Positions 10,616 through 20,721 of a stretch of 64,000 bases of DNA are shown here, piece by piece (positions within the stretch are counted from its first letter, which is position 1; every line of letters starts with the position of its first letter). The translations under genes were made by a program, and so were the position numbers. Source of the DNA: Tritrichomonas musculus (Eukaryota; Parabasalia; Tritrichomonadida; Tritrichomonadidae); NCBI GenBank assembly GCA_039105265.1, contig JAPFFF010000001.1, positions 2,666,001 to 2,730,000 on the forward strand, read 5' to 3'. The notes under the pieces were generated by a model that saw nothing but the letters and a program-made list of their open reading frames with translations, was not told the DNA's origin and made no database searches.

Positions 10616-11725
10616 AGTATAGGTTTGGCTATGCGTCCTAAACGGCCGCTCATACCTAAACGCACTCATGATATCACTAAGGTGTTTTGTAAAATAAATT
10701 CTAACTTATTTACTCATCACTATGATCTCGTTATCTTCATGATCTACTTTATCAATACCTAGATTAAACAAAGCAAATAGTATATATATTTGTATATAGT
10801 TTGAGGTGACAGATAAATCTATTTCATTGTTATTTTTCTAGATTTTAGGTGGAGAGATAGTAAATTGTGGTGTCGAATTCCTATCACAATCATATTCTAT
10901 ATGAATATGTATATTTTTTTGAGGTGCTATGCCATGATAAGTTTCTATGTATGGGAAATAGCAATTACCACGATATTTATTATATTCATTTGTAAAGACA
11001 AAGCCTACAGAACCTTGTATTTTACATTCATATTAAATTAAATTAATTTTGACAGGTCCTATTTGATTATTCTCTTTGAGCGCAGAAATTCGGGCTTCAA
11101 ATGCGGCTTTTCTCTGCCTCTAATGTCTCATTTGTTTCATCAACTGTAGGATAAGTATTCAGTATTCTTGCTATGTTTTTTGTAATTCAGAATATTAATT
11201 GATGAGTTTTCTTCTATTTGATCTAGCTTTTTATTTAATGCATCAATATCACTTCATTTGGATTTTCATCTTCATTTTCAAAAGATATATCGACTAATTG
11301 CTAATATTCTGAATTACACCAATTAATACAGGTACAATATCTGTGGCTATGCTCCTTATGGGTGGATTTCCGAATAAAATTTGTAATCTGGTCTAACTCG
11401 GAGAACCTACAACTCTGGCCTTACTAAACATACTTCTGAAAAAGCTGGATATAGTATTTGAAATCATTTGAATACCATTCGGAAAAAGCATGCTGATAGA
11501 TGCTGCACTTCTTATCATACCTGCTATTCCAAAAGCCAGGGCTGTATGTTAGACAATTCTTAAATTCTTAACGTCATGCTCTAAATGTTGCGTTATGCCT
11601 TTGACTTAAAACATTTCTGAATCAAGTAAGTTAACTCTATGATTCATTTCATTCAGATCATATGATATGACATCCAAATTATTAGTAAACATATTTAAAT
11701 CGCTTCTGTTTTAAAATTGATTCTC
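10616..11725 (-). mobile_element. Old broken Maverick/Polinton remnant (one end plus part of one gene)
   Basis: The left edge, AGTATAGGTTTGGCTATGCG at 10616, is a diverged version of the Maverick 1 terminus at 12076, and the similarity continues through a GATATCACTA motif. From about 11080 to 11725 the sequence resembles the 3' part of the long W-repeat/coiled-coil gene of Maverick 1 in the same orientation. It is heavily decayed, with many breaks, and most of the element is gone. It is clearly older than Maverick 1. It abuts the 3' scrap of the Hsp70-like gene. Confidence 0.75.
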
Positions 11726-11772
11726 GAAAAATTGATCTTAAAAATCATCATTTCTGAGATTTATTTATATTA

Positions 11773-11849
11773 TTAAACTTTACAAAAATCAGCAGGACAT
11801 GTAATAGCAACTTTTTGTGAACTTGATATTGATAATTTATCATCATTAA
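11773..11849 (-). pseudogene. Hsp70-like gene remnant, distal part
   Basis: Read on the minus strand this encodes NDDKLSISSSQKVAITCPADF and then a stop. The KVAITCPADF segment corresponds to the conserved AVITVPAYF strand in the middle of the Hsp70 nucleotide-binding domain. The upstream part of the same gene is at 26628-26934, on the far side of a nest of insertions, and the two edges share the TTAA target sequence. Everything beyond the strand is missing; the sequence next to it is an old Maverick remnant. Confidence 0.6.
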
Positions 11850-12075
11850 GGGGGGACTTTAATTTGGGAGTCTATCTATTCAAATTTTCTAAAAATTTTT
11901 TTCTTATAAAATGAGTTTTATTTAGAATTAATAATTTCAATATGTAGGTGTACTATCCAATAAGAACCTAATTTTTTTTAAAGACTCCATAATAAATATT
12001 GAATGAATTATGAGTAATTGCATAATATGTTTTTGCTGTTATTTCATTAAATCAGAAAATTTGCTCTGTTACAAT

Positions 12076-12131
12076 AGTAGTATACGTTAGGCTGTGCGCC
12101 CTTAACGGTCGCCCAGACCTAACTGCGCCGA
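12076..12131 (+). repeat. Maverick 1 left terminal inverted repeat
   Basis: It begins AGTAGTATACGTTAGGCTGT and matches the complement of 25454-25509 without a difference over 56 bases; weaker similarity (GATATCACTAGG against GATTTCACCAAGG) extends a little further inward. It is GC-rich compared with its surroundings. The AG start is typical of Polintons. Confidence 0.92.
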
Positions 12132-12184
12132 CCGATATCACTAGGGAACTTTGAACAAAAAAAAAAACATAACCATTTTAAAGT

Positions 12185-15100
12185 TTATGCTATATCCAAT
12201 AGGGTAGCATATGGTGTTCTTGTAAATATTTCACATTTTGGATTTTCAGAATTTGAAATTCCATTTTTGAAAAATGAACTGTTGAAAACTATTGATTGAG
12301 CAATAGAAATAACATTGAAAGTTGTTTTGTCTAACGGAAAACGTATATTATTCAAATAAATTTCTGTTGGTTCACATTGATATTCCGATGAAGGTGAATT
12401 TGCAGAATTAAATGAAACATTGACTTTGATTTCTTTCTGAGTCTCAATATTATTTTTAGTTTCAGGATAAGAAAGATACATTGTTGCTTCATAATTGTCA
12501 AGTGCTTTTTCTAAATTATATCGAATTATTCCTTCAGATTTGTTATCAAAGGTATAATTAACTTTTGCCAGTTTTATCAAATTATTCATATCTGGTATGT
12601 CATCTTTTAATGCATATATGGATAAATCTGGATCTGATTTGCCTTCGAGAGCAGCAAATCTGGCTTCAAAAGCGGCTATCGTAGCCTTTAATGTGGTATT
12701 TTCAGCCTCTAATGTCTCAATTCTGCCTTTGAGCACATCTAAAGCCTCATTTGTTTCATCAACAGTAGGATAAGTATTCATTATTTTTGCTATGTTTTCA
12801 TCGTTTGTATGTGAGTTTTCTTCTATTTGATCAATCTTTTTATTAAGCGCATCAATGTCACTCATATAAGCTATATCATTTACAGAATATTTCATACTTC
12901 TTATCGCTGTGTTCTCTTTGATGCTGATTGCACTAATTCTATGTCTCTTTGGGTTATCAATAATTATAGTTTTGTCTTGGAGAGATGCAGTTGGAAAGTT
13001 CTCTGTGCCCTCATAGTTCGATATCTCTCCATTTGATATATGAATTATTGGATAATTCTCTTCATAGTCTATATCATTATATTCGCTTACTTTCATGATC
13101 ATAATCCTGACTTTGATAATTCCTTCACTTATTGTATCCTCAGCTTCTAAATGTATTTTGCCATCAATTAATTTGCCATTAATGTCAATTGTATCGTCTC
13201 TTTTCAAATCACTTTTTGAAATAAAATCATTATTTTCAAATTCATTGGCTATTTCATCGATCTTTAAGGCCAATAATTTTAAAATAGGTTTCAATGTTTC
13301 TCTGAATTGATTACATAATTCATAAGCGGCTTCAACTGATAACGAATATTCTTCTGGATTTTCATCTTCGTTATCAAAAGTTATATCGTCTAATTGTTTA
13401 TATTCTGAATTACACCAATTAATAACAGGTGAAATATCGGTGGTTATGCTTCTAACAGCAATATTTCCGAACATAATTCGTAATCTGGTCCAATCAGGAG
13501 CACCCAAAACTCTGGACCTACTAAACATACCTCTGAAAAAGCTAGAAAAAGCTGCTTTTAAAATTCTGATACCATGTGGAAAAAGTTGCATGCCGATAGA
13601 TGCTGCACTCCCCACTGTACCTGCAATACCAAAAGCTAGGGCTGTATATGAAACAATTCTTAAATTCTTAACGTCATGTTCTAAATGTTGAGTTATGTCT
13701 TTGACTTGAACCATTTCTGAATCAAGTACGTTAACTCTATGATTCATTTCATTCAAATCGTACGATACGACATCCAAATTATTTGTCACTAAATTTAAAT
13801 CACTTCTCATCGTCGTGATGTTATCGGCGGTTATGATTTTAGAACTTGTGATATTATAATCTGTATAAAGTGTGGTTGCTGCATTTGGATTTGGTGTTAT
13901 TTCATAAAATTGTTGCTGAATAATATATTTGAAAGGATTCATAATTCCATCCCAATTGACCTCATCTACTGGATCCACCAAATCCTTTTTCAGATATAAT
14001 TCAATATTTCTATGACTTGCATCAATTTTTGAATCTTCATAACGATAAGAGATTTTTTCAATTGTATCGAGAACACCGATAGTATCGCAATAAGCTGTAT
14101 CGTTCCTTTCAACATGGTGAACTCCCTCAAGGCGAAATGACATTCGATTTGCTATATCTGAATTTGGTGAATAGATATCCAAGAAAATTTCCTCAATGTT
14201 TTTCACCTCAAAAGTTCGTTTCGAATAATTATATATTAATATTTCAATTGCATAAAGATCATAGCCTTCAACCGAATGACTGAAATTTGTGTTTCCCCAA
14301 TCAACACCTATTTCATTTCCATCTTTCAAAGTACCATCATTAAATTTCACTTTCAATTCAATTTTGCCATCTTTTTCCAATCCTTCTCCTCTAACAGGTC
14401 TTCTGATAAATGCTTGCATTAAATTCTTTTCATTAACATTTGTATACCATATATTATCAGTAAAGAATTGTTTATTCCAGTCATCATTCTTCATCATAAC
14501 ACATGCACCAATAGCATCATAAGCATCTTTTTTGGCTCTTGTATTGCATTTATTTATTATTTTTCCATTTGATTTGCCTTGGATATTTTTGCCATCCCAT
14601 TTTGTTCCATCCCATATTAAGTCCCATTTATTGCCAAAACAATATTCTGAGAATTTAAATTGTAAATGCGGTGGTATTGTATAATCTGAGGGTACTTCAA
14701 AAATCATTTTATAATTATCGTTATCTTCTGAAATAATTGAAGGCTTATAGAAATAATGAACGTCACTTTTGTGTAATTTGAGAGCATTATCTGCTTCAAT
14801 TATTTTGCACTTAAAAACTGGTTTATTCGATTCAATTAAATCCTGACTTGTTTGATTCATTATACTCAAATCACCGTTCATCCATAACGTATATGGCACA
14901 ATATTGAGACGCTCATCAAAAGCTATGAAAAATTGAGAGCTATCTTCAGAACATTTATTTGTATATCCTTTCGATTCTTCATCATAAGCTATTATCGGAC
15001 ATTGAATATGATTATCATGAACGCTTATGAAAAATTCTTTGATATATCGTCCTTCTGTGTCATAAACAACATCTTTTCTGAGAATTATTTTGAATATATT

Positions 15101-16558
15101 TCCATTGAAAGCTTTCAATTTTTGTTCAATATCATCATCATTTATTTTAATTTTCAATATATTATAATTTACATTATTGATTGTTTTTGTATCCCCTTCA
15201 ACGTTTTCATTTTTCACATTGAATTCTGGAACTCCAAATTTTATATTAAAAAGTGAATCTGTCTTATCTGATGACGTAGCTAATTTTTCAATATCAACAC
15301 CGTTTATTAATCCATTTACATTCAAATTTGCTAATATATTGAAATTGCCTAAAACCGGTTTTTTCTCATCAATTGTTCGGCCATCTTCTTTCAAAATATT
15401 GATATCATAGCTTTCTAATAATTCATTTACTGAATTCACTCCTGAAATATTTGCTGGCAAATTATTATTAATATTAATATCTGCTATTTCATCTGATAAT
15501 AATTTAATATCATCAACGGGGTCTACATGATGGCGCCAAACCCATTCACCTCCATATTGAACAATTTGGCCTTTTCCTAAAAATCGGCCTGAATTTAATA
15601 ATTCAACCATAACTGAAACACTCTCTGAATAGCTATTTCTCCAATTTCTGTCAAAACCTCTATTTCTATATGATAACATCACCCACTCTTCTAAATAATC
15701 ATCCCATACATAGTTATCAGGAGGAACAAATTCATGATTGGTTCTCCATCCAGCTTCAAAATTCTGTCCATGTTCTTGCCATTCTTGATCAAAAACATTC
15801 CAAACATAATTATCACCAAAATGTTGTCTTTGATCTCTTTGCCATTCTAATCTTTCACTTTGATCTTGATTTGTATATGAGTTATAATTTGCATGAAATG
15901 TCCATTGATCATATCTATCACTCCAACGAAAAACACCACCATTTATTTGAGATGGCAAAAGAAAGGTTGCTAATGCTGAACTAGGATTCGTTCTCCAGTC
16001 TGTATTTGATTCTTGAATACCATTTTCTGCACCGATAGCAACCCATTCACCATGAAAAGTGTCAATGATAAAATTGCGTGGCATATTTTGTGCATTAAGA
16101 TTTGTTCGCCAACCAGATTGAAAATTAGAATTATTATGAAGAACCCAATGATCAGTTAATATGTCAAAAACATAATTTTCATCTCTTCGAAAAGAACGAT
16201 CATGTGATGTGTCAATTACATTCACTTTTTCTTTCTTTTTTCGTCGTCTTTTTATCGTTGTGTTCACTTGAGTTGCTGCTTCTTGATATATTTCTGGTTG
16301 AAACATCGCATCAACAAAAGAGCCGACACTATTATCAATTATTAAATGATTTTGCTTTTGAATTAATTGTTGAATGTCAAGATGTTGTTGTTGAGAAATT
16401 TGGCCAAAAAATCTTTGATTATTATTATTATTATTATCATTACAATTGCATTCTCTTATATTTGAGACTCTTTCTTCTAAAACATTATGTTGCTGAATAA
16501 TATTTCGAATATTTCTATTTGTTGTATCGATCCATCCCTGAAAACTAGGGTCTCTCAT
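12185..16558 (-). CDS. Maverick 1 very long protein with W repeats, hydrophobic segment and coiled coils
   Basis: About 1,457 residues from the first ATG at 16558; the frame stays open upstream through an Asn/Asp-rich stretch without ATG. The N-terminal third has four or five repeats built on NYVWD...EW...F..GWRTN, with regularly spaced tryptophans. The middle has beta-rich unknown sequence. Around residue 1,000 (ORF numbering) is a hydrophobic Gly/Ala segment (TALAFGIAGTVGSAASIGMQ). Near the C-terminus is a coiled coil with IETLEAENTTLKATIAAF. It is the last gene of the element, next to a terminus. I do not recognise the family. The layout of repeats plus coiled coil would suit a surface spike or fibre, but that is inference. 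A decayed relative of its 3' part lies at 11080-11725. Confidence 0.8.
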   Translation of the reverse strand: MRDPSFQGWIDTTNRNIRNIIQQHNVLEERVSNIRECNCNDNNNNNNQRFFGQISQQQHLDIQQLIQKQNHLIIDNSVGSFVDAMFQPEIYQEAATQVNTTIKRRRKKKEKVNVIDTSHDRSFRRDENYVFDILTDHWVLHNNSNFQSGWRTNLNAQNMPRNFIIDTFHGEWVAIGAENGIQESNTDWRTNPSSALATFLLPSQINGGVFRWSDRYDQWTFHANYNSYTNQDQSERLEWQRDQRQHFGDNYVWNVFDQEWQEHGQNFEAGWRTNHEFVPPDNYVWDDYLEEWVMLSYRNRGFDRNWRNSYSESVSVMVELLNSGRFLGKGQIVQYGGEWVWRHHVDPVDDIKLLSDEIADININNNLPANISGVNSVNELLESYDINILKEDGRTIDEKKPVLGNFNILANLNVNGLINGVDIEKLATSSDKTDSLFNIKFGVPEFNVKNENVEGDTKTINNVNYNILKIKINDDDIEQKLKAFNGNIFKIILRKDVVYDTEGRYIKEFFISVHDNHIQCPIIAYDEESKGYTNKCSEDSSQFFIAFDERLNIVPYTLWMNGDLSIMNQTSQDLIESNKPVFKCKIIEADNALKLHKSDVHYFYKPSIISEDNDNYKMIFEVPSDYTIPPHLQFKFSEYCFGNKWDLIWDGTKWDGKNIQGKSNGKIINKCNTRAKKDAYDAIGACVMMKNDDWNKQFFTDNIWYTNVNEKNLMQAFIRRPVRGEGLEKDGKIELKVKFNDGTLKDGNEIGVDWGNTNFSHSVEGYDLYAIEILIYNYSKRTFEVKNIEEIFLDIYSPNSDIANRMSFRLEGVHHVERNDTAYCDTIGVLDTIEKISYRYEDSKIDASHRNIELYLKKDLVDPVDEVNWDGIMNPFKYIIQQQFYEITPNPNAATTLYTDYNITSSKIITADNITTMRSDLNLVTNNLDVVSYDLNEMNHRVNVLDSEMVQVKDITQHLEHDVKNLRIVSYTALAFGIAGTVGSAASIGMQLFPHGIRILKAAFSSFFRGMFSRSRVLGAPDWTRLRIMFGNIAVRSITTDISPVINWCNSEYKQLDDITFDNEDENPEEYSLSVEAAYELCNQFRETLKPILKLLALKIDEIANEFENNDFISKSDLKRDDTIDINGKLIDGKIHLEAEDTISEGIIKVRIMIMKVSEYNDIDYEENYPIIHISNGEISNYEGTENFPTASLQDKTIIIDNPKRHRISAISIKENTAIRSMKYSVNDIAYMSDIDALNKKIDQIEENSHTNDENIAKIMNTYPTVDETNEALDVLKGRIETLEAENTTLKATIAAFEARFAALEGKSDPDLSIYALKDDIPDMNNLIKLAKVNYTFDNKSEGIIRYNLEKALDNYEATMYLSYPETKNNIETQKEIKVNVSFNSANSPSSEYQCEPTEIYLNNIRFPLDKTTFNVISIAQSIVFNSSFFKNGISNSENPKCEIFTRTPYATLLDIA

Positions 16559-16765
16559 ATCGTCATCATTATTATCATCATCATTATTATCATCATCATC
16601 ATTATTATCATTTCCATTTCCATCAATAATAATGCCATTATTAATATCCAACAATTGACCACCTTCAAAATTGCTAATAATGATGAAAAAGAAGAGGATG
16701 AAGAAAAGAAAGAAGAAAAAGAAAAAGAAAAATAATTTAATTAATAAAAATTAATTTAATTTAAT

Positions 16766-17197
16766 TTAATAGATATTATTTTTAATTATAACTGAGTGTT
16801 TAGGTCCATATATTATTGATCCTTTATTATTTTCATCTGCTAATCCTTGTATTCGAGCTAAATCTTCTGGCTTTTTCAGGTAAGGAGGCAAAAGTGGCGG
16901 TTTTTTCACATATCCATGGTGAATATAATGTTTTCCGTCAGTTAAGCTTACTGGTGGTTCATGAAGTCCTTTTGTTGTGTGCTGATTAGTTGGTGGAGGA
17001 CGTACAGGTTTATTTTCTCGAACTATCGTTGGTGGCAAATTGACCTTGGGATTAAAAGTGACAGCATAAGTGTTATCGTTCGAAAAGATACCATAATGTT
17101 TGCCTTTGATAAATCGCACTTTTTCTGTATTTTCATTATACATTACTCCTTCTCTTCCTACAATCTCTGCATTTGGGGATTTATAATCATTAGCCAT
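16766..17197 (-). CDS. Maverick small proline-rich protein (143 aa)
   Basis: This 143-residue protein is conserved in Maverick 2 at 58906-59334. Shared segments are GIFSNDNTYAVTFN, a proline-rich stretch (NKPVRPPPTNQH here, NKPVKPPKSNQH there), LHEPPVS and LPPYLKKPE. It is a neighbour of the major capsid gene here and lies three genes beyond it in Maverick 2, so a virion or assembly role is plausible. I do not recognise a named family. It has no signal peptide or membrane segment. Confidence 0.8.
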   Translation of the reverse strand: MANDYKSPNAEIVGREGVMYNENTEKVRFIKGKHYGIFSNDNTYAVTFNPKVNLPPTIVRENKPVRPPPTNQHTTKGLHEPPVSLTDGKHYIHHGYVKKPPLLPPYLKKPEDLARIQGLADENNKGSIIYGPKHSVIIKNNIY

Positions 17198-17219
17198 TTA
17201 AGTAAAGAAAAATTCTATT

Positions 17220-18896
17220 TTATTCAGGAGTTGTAATGTCATAATTCCCAATTCGAACCAGTGGGGGCATGCCATTGGGCTGCACTAAAATCGAAATAGA
17301 AGCATCAACTAATAAACCTAATATTGGTGGCGTATCGACTATTTGAGAAAAATGCTTTTTATAATTCTCTGATTTATCATTTGGATCTTTTATTTGTGCA
17401 TGTTCCTGTGTGACGATTATTTCGAAGTTAATTGGTGATAAACTTGTAAGGCCCTGTTGATATGTCCCATCTGTTTCTGTCGCAAAACCGATAAAGAATG
17501 AAGTCCTATCGTTTGGATATAAACCTGTTATATTGGCTAAAGGTTTACTTACATTACATAATGAAGCGATAACCTCTTTATTGAAACCGGTTTGTTCACC
17601 ATTCATATTCATTGCATTTTGACTATATTCAATGAATTCTGGATATTCACCATCTGTTCCGAAAGATTTGGCTGGAATATTGCCATAACCGCCACAATTC
17701 AATTGGAAATGTTTAAAAAGTGGATTTTTGAAATATGTATGATGACGTTGATGAAGAGGGAATAAACAAAAGATAGAATCAACAAATCTTGGAGTGACAG
17801 TGACTGTTGTTTTGTCTTGGATTTGTTTTAATGCTTGAGTGCAGGTGTAAAATGACAATGTTTGAGTTGGAAATGTGAGTGGATGTTGTGGATTTGAATA
17901 ACGCTGAACCAATTGTTGATAAATCTCATTGTTTATACCAAAACATGGAATAATTGATGAGCATTCAGTGATTTCATACTCATAGACTTGGAATTTTCGT
18001 AAACCAGAATAAAGAGTATATGGTGTTTCTGATGCTAATATTTCAGCTCCATCTGTCTTTTCTGATGCTTGGCCTGATGAATTAGCTGATGTACTTGAAA
18101 TCCATATTTTAACATCATCGCCAACAGGTGTGAATTCATTAGTGATCGTAGAAAAAGTATATTTAGTTGCAAGAGATGGTTGAGCAAGTAAAGATCTTGA
18201 TGGTCCACATGGACAACAAAGCATACCAGCACATGAGAAATATAATCTTAATTCGAGTTTTCCTGCAAAAGCTGGTAAATATTTTATATTTGATAATGGC
18301 AAGAATCTACGCAAATCAATTTTTAAATGAATCGTAAATGTTGCTGTTAAATCATCTTTTGGCCAATTAATTACTATTCCGCAACGAGTGGCAAAATTAT
18401 TATTCCATATATCTTTATGTCTTGCCTTTGAGTATACATCTGCTCTCTTCGTTGTTTCATTCGCACAACATGCAGTTAAGAACGATTCTTCGCAACCAAA
18501 GTTTTGTGTATATATTGTTATTCCGTTAGCTACTATTTCATATTTTTCAATAGCATCTCTTGCATCTTTGAATCCAAACCAGATTTTATTGAATGGATAA
18601 CCGCCAATATCACTCAAATCTGGTATCTTTTCATTTATATTCATTGTCACTTTTAGATCAGCACGAATAAAACCATTATAGATGTCAGCTGTATTGTGTG
18701 TATTTGGAGAAATAATAACACTTGTATATGACCCTTGTTTTATTGGAGGTGAAGGCGAATAAGATGTTTGTGGATTAATTGAATACTGTTTGTTTGTATC
18801 AGAAGTGGCAATACAGCTATCTACAACATCGAAATATGACGCAATTTGCGAACAAACTTCAGCTGATGTTTTCATATAAACCTCATGATTAATCAT
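17220..18896 (-). CDS. Maverick major capsid protein (double jelly-roll type)
   Basis: This 558-residue protein is closely related to the one at 56123-57697 and to the decayed copy at 46813-48041. Shared stretches include TSYSPSPPI, DIYNGFIRAD, VANGITIYTQNFGCEESF, KIDLRRFLPLSNIKYLPAFA, TPRFVDSIFCLFP and LVQPNGMPPLVR. The length and position, in a cluster with ATPase, integrase and penton-like genes, match the major capsid gene of Polintons. The fold assignment follows from established work on Polinton capsids, not from a structure here. It lies 23 bases beyond the small proline-rich gene and is preceded by the MSKHL gene. Confidence 0.88.
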   Translation of the reverse strand: MINHEVYMKTSAEVCSQIASYFDVVDSCIATSDTNKQYSINPQTSYSPSPPIKQGSYTSVIISPNTHNTADIYNGFIRADLKVTMNINEKIPDLSDIGGYPFNKIWFGFKDARDAIEKYEIVANGITIYTQNFGCEESFLTACCANETTKRADVYSKARHKDIWNNNFATRCGIVINWPKDDLTATFTIHLKIDLRRFLPLSNIKYLPAFAGKLELRLYFSCAGMLCCPCGPSRSLLAQPSLATKYTFSTITNEFTPVGDDVKIWISSTSANSSGQASEKTDGAEILASETPYTLYSGLRKFQVYEYEITECSSIIPCFGINNEIYQQLVQRYSNPQHPLTFPTQTLSFYTCTQALKQIQDKTTVTVTPRFVDSIFCLFPLHQRHHTYFKNPLFKHFQLNCGGYGNIPAKSFGTDGEYPEFIEYSQNAMNMNGEQTGFNKEVIASLCNVSKPLANITGLYPNDRTSFFIGFATETDGTYQQGLTSLSPINFEIIVTQEHAQIKDPNDKSENYKKHFSQIVDTPPILGLLVDASISILVQPNGMPPLVRIGNYDITTPE

Positions 18897-18913
18897 TTCT
18901 TGAATAAAAAAAG

Positions 18914-19402
18914 TTAATATATATCATCAAAGATTCTGTTTCGTCTTTGTCTTGGAATTGGCGGTTCATAATATTCTTCTTCTTGTATTGGAGGAGGAGG
19001 AGGAGGTGCTTGTTTTGGTGCTGGAGTTTTCTTTGAGATTACTTCTTCAATTAATCGTTTTTGTTCTTTCTTTTCTCTTTTGCGTTTGATTTCATCACCC
19101 AGTAATTTGAGTTGATTTAAGATTTCAAGGTTTATCGTTGGATCGATTTCTTGACTTTTTGTGAGTTTTTTCGACTTTTGTTTTTGCATTTTGGGTTTTT
19201 CTTCTTCCTCTTCAAAAACTTCGTTCTCTTCATTTTCTGGAGTTTTCTCTTCTTTTTCTTCTTCTATTGGTGTTTCTCGCTTTTTAACAATATACTTTCC
19301 TTGCTTTCGAGTTGGCAAAACCTCCCAATCTGGATCGTCATGGCCATTTATCCACCTTTGAATAACCGCTAAACGTTTTGAGCCTGTTAAGTGTTTTGAC
19401 AT
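18914..19402 (-). CDS. Maverick MSKHLTGSKRL-type structural protein (162 aa)
   Basis: The N-terminus MSKHLTGSKRLAVIQRWING is nearly the same in Maverick 2 (55537-56091), followed by DDPDWEVLPT and a Lys-rich strand. The middle is an acidic/basic low-complexity region, then a conserved helix (DPTINLEILNQLKLLG) and a proline-rich, Arg-rich tail ending RRNRIFDDIY. It always sits immediately upstream of the major capsid gene, which suggests a capsid-associated or scaffolding role. The family has no name known to me. Confidence 0.78.
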   Translation of the reverse strand: MSKHLTGSKRLAVIQRWINGHDDPDWEVLPTRKQGKYIVKKRETPIEEEKEEKTPENEENEVFEEEEEKPKMQKQKSKKLTKSQEIDPTINLEILNQLKLLGDEIKRKREKKEQKRLIEEVISKKTPAPKQAPPPPPPIQEEEYYEPPIPRQRRNRIFDDIY

Positions 19403-19431
19403 TTAAAACTCAATAAAATTGACTTTTCTTA

Positions 19432-19830
19432 TTATTCATAATTTGATGAATGTACATGATTTATAGGTGCTGGTGAATTATTTGAACTACTCGATTCTGT
19501 TTTAGCGGGTTTTGGCATTTTATAGTTTTCATCTCTTCCTTGTGCATGATTATTGATTTTTGTTAATGCTTCTCTTACGTTGCCTTTTGGAATGTATTTT
19601 ATTGCTGCATCCGCTACATTTGAGATTTTGTTTCTCATATTATCGCTTAAAAATGCTTTGCCTAAACTACCCATTGTTTTGCCTATTAATCCTGATTGAT
19701 TTTTCATTATTCCTGTTGCATTATCCGCTAATTTACCTGCTAATCCTCCTGTTGCTGAATTTGCTGCTCCCATTAATAATTGACTTCCAAGGCCAATACT
19801 TCTTCTCGCCCATTTTCTAAATAATCCCAT
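19432..19830 (-). CDS. Maverick small Gly/Ala-rich amphipathic protein (132 aa)
   Basis: It begins MGLFRKWARRSIGLGSQ and has a hydrophobic Gly/Ala-rich first half, then a Ser/Asn/Pro-rich tail. At the same position in Maverick 2 (between ATPase and MSKHL genes) is a 176-residue protein of similar character. Small hydrophobic proteins of this type in Polintons and adenoviruses have been compared with minor core or membrane-active virion proteins; that parallel is inference from position and composition. Confidence 0.65.
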   Translation of the reverse strand: MGLFRKWARRSIGLGSQLLMGAANSATGGLAGKLADNATGIMKNQSGLIGKTMGSLGKAFLSDNMRNKISNVADAAIKYIPKGNVREALTKINNHAQGRDENYKMPKPAKTESSSSNNSPAPINHVHSSNYE

Positions 19831-19849
19831 TTAAAATTCAATAAAACGT

Positions 19850-20707
19850 TTAAGATTCAAAATAGTATTTGTTTGCAGTTATGTTCATGATAAATTTGTC
19901 ATGCGGTTCTCTATGTTGCAAGTATTCTTGCACAGTTGCCTTTGTATTTAAGTTGTTATTTGTTTGCTGCAATAAAGAGGTGAAATCTTCTTCTGAATAA
20001 CCGCTATAACAGATAATATCGGTTGCCATACGTTTAGCATTTATGTGCACAAATCTTATCGTTTGAAATGCCATTATGCACGTTATGTTATAATGTCTTG
20101 TCTTTGTCAATAATTTAATAAATTCTGAATTACCGTTTTTCAATAAATCTGAACCAGCACAATCATCAAGAATAATCAGAGTATTGAATGGATAAGAGGC
20201 GGTTCCATATTTACAAAGCTTACTGGCAATATAAATGATTTTATCTTGAAGGTCAGTTAAATGATGTTTTTCAATTAAACGCCTCATCTCATCAGACGTT
20301 TCTTTCATTTTTGAGAGGATATGTTTGACAAGTGCATAATATTTTATTTTCCTTTTCAAATGTTTCTGAAGAACGCTCATCAATTGTTTTTCTGAGACAT
20401 AAATTATTTTTGTTAGAATCTTTTTATTCAAAACTTCGGCGGTTTTATCCATTTTACCAGACGTTGAGCAGAAATAAATTTTATGATAATATGGATGTTT
20501 AAATAATCTTTCAGTAATCATAATATGGCGCCAAATCCAATAACTTTTGCCAGCCCCAGGACGTCCAATCAAAAAGTATATCCCATTTGATGAAAACGGA
20601 TAATTTTCTGATAATGGTTTGATCAAAGCGCCCTCAATTTCTCTCATACTTTTTCTGAGTGTCTCATTGATTAATTCTTCAACTTTTTGAATAATATTTC
20701 CTTTCAT
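19850..20707 (-). CDS. Maverick genome-packaging ATPase (FtsK/HerA, A32-like)
   Basis: This 285-residue protein has a Walker A loop (IGRPGAGKSYW, near residue 50) and a Walker B strand (NTLIILDDCAGSDLL), then TKTRHYNITCIMAFQTIRF with a sensor-like Gln, a layout typical of the A32-type packaging ATPases of Polintons and large DNA viruses. It is about 75 percent identical by eye to the Maverick 2 copy at 54100-54957. Such enzymes drive DNA into preformed capsids. It lies between the integrase and the Gly/Ala-rich gene. Confidence 0.92.
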   Translation of the reverse strand: MKGNIIQKVEELINETLRKSMREIEGALIKPLSENYPFSSNGIYFLIGRPGAGKSYWIWRHIMITERLFKHPYYHKIYFCSTSGKMDKTAEVLNKKILTKIIYVSEKQLMSVLQKHLKRKIKYYALVKHILSKMKETSDEMRRLIEKHHLTDLQDKIIYIASKLCKYGTASYPFNTLIILDDCAGSDLLKNGNSEFIKLLTKTRHYNITCIMAFQTIRFVHINAKRMATDIICYSGYSEEDFTSLLQQTNNNLNTKATVQEYLQHREPHDKFIMNITANKYYFES

Positions 20708-20721
20708 TTGATTAAGAATAA

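Noticed and set aside
15670-15984. 104-codon plus-strand frame within the long Maverick 1 gene
   Set aside because: Antisense shadow of the W-repeat region (His/Tyr-rich through complement of the repeat codons).
18035-18232. Short frames inside the capsid gene on the same or opposite strand
   Set aside because: Fully overlapped by a long conserved gene; no independent support.
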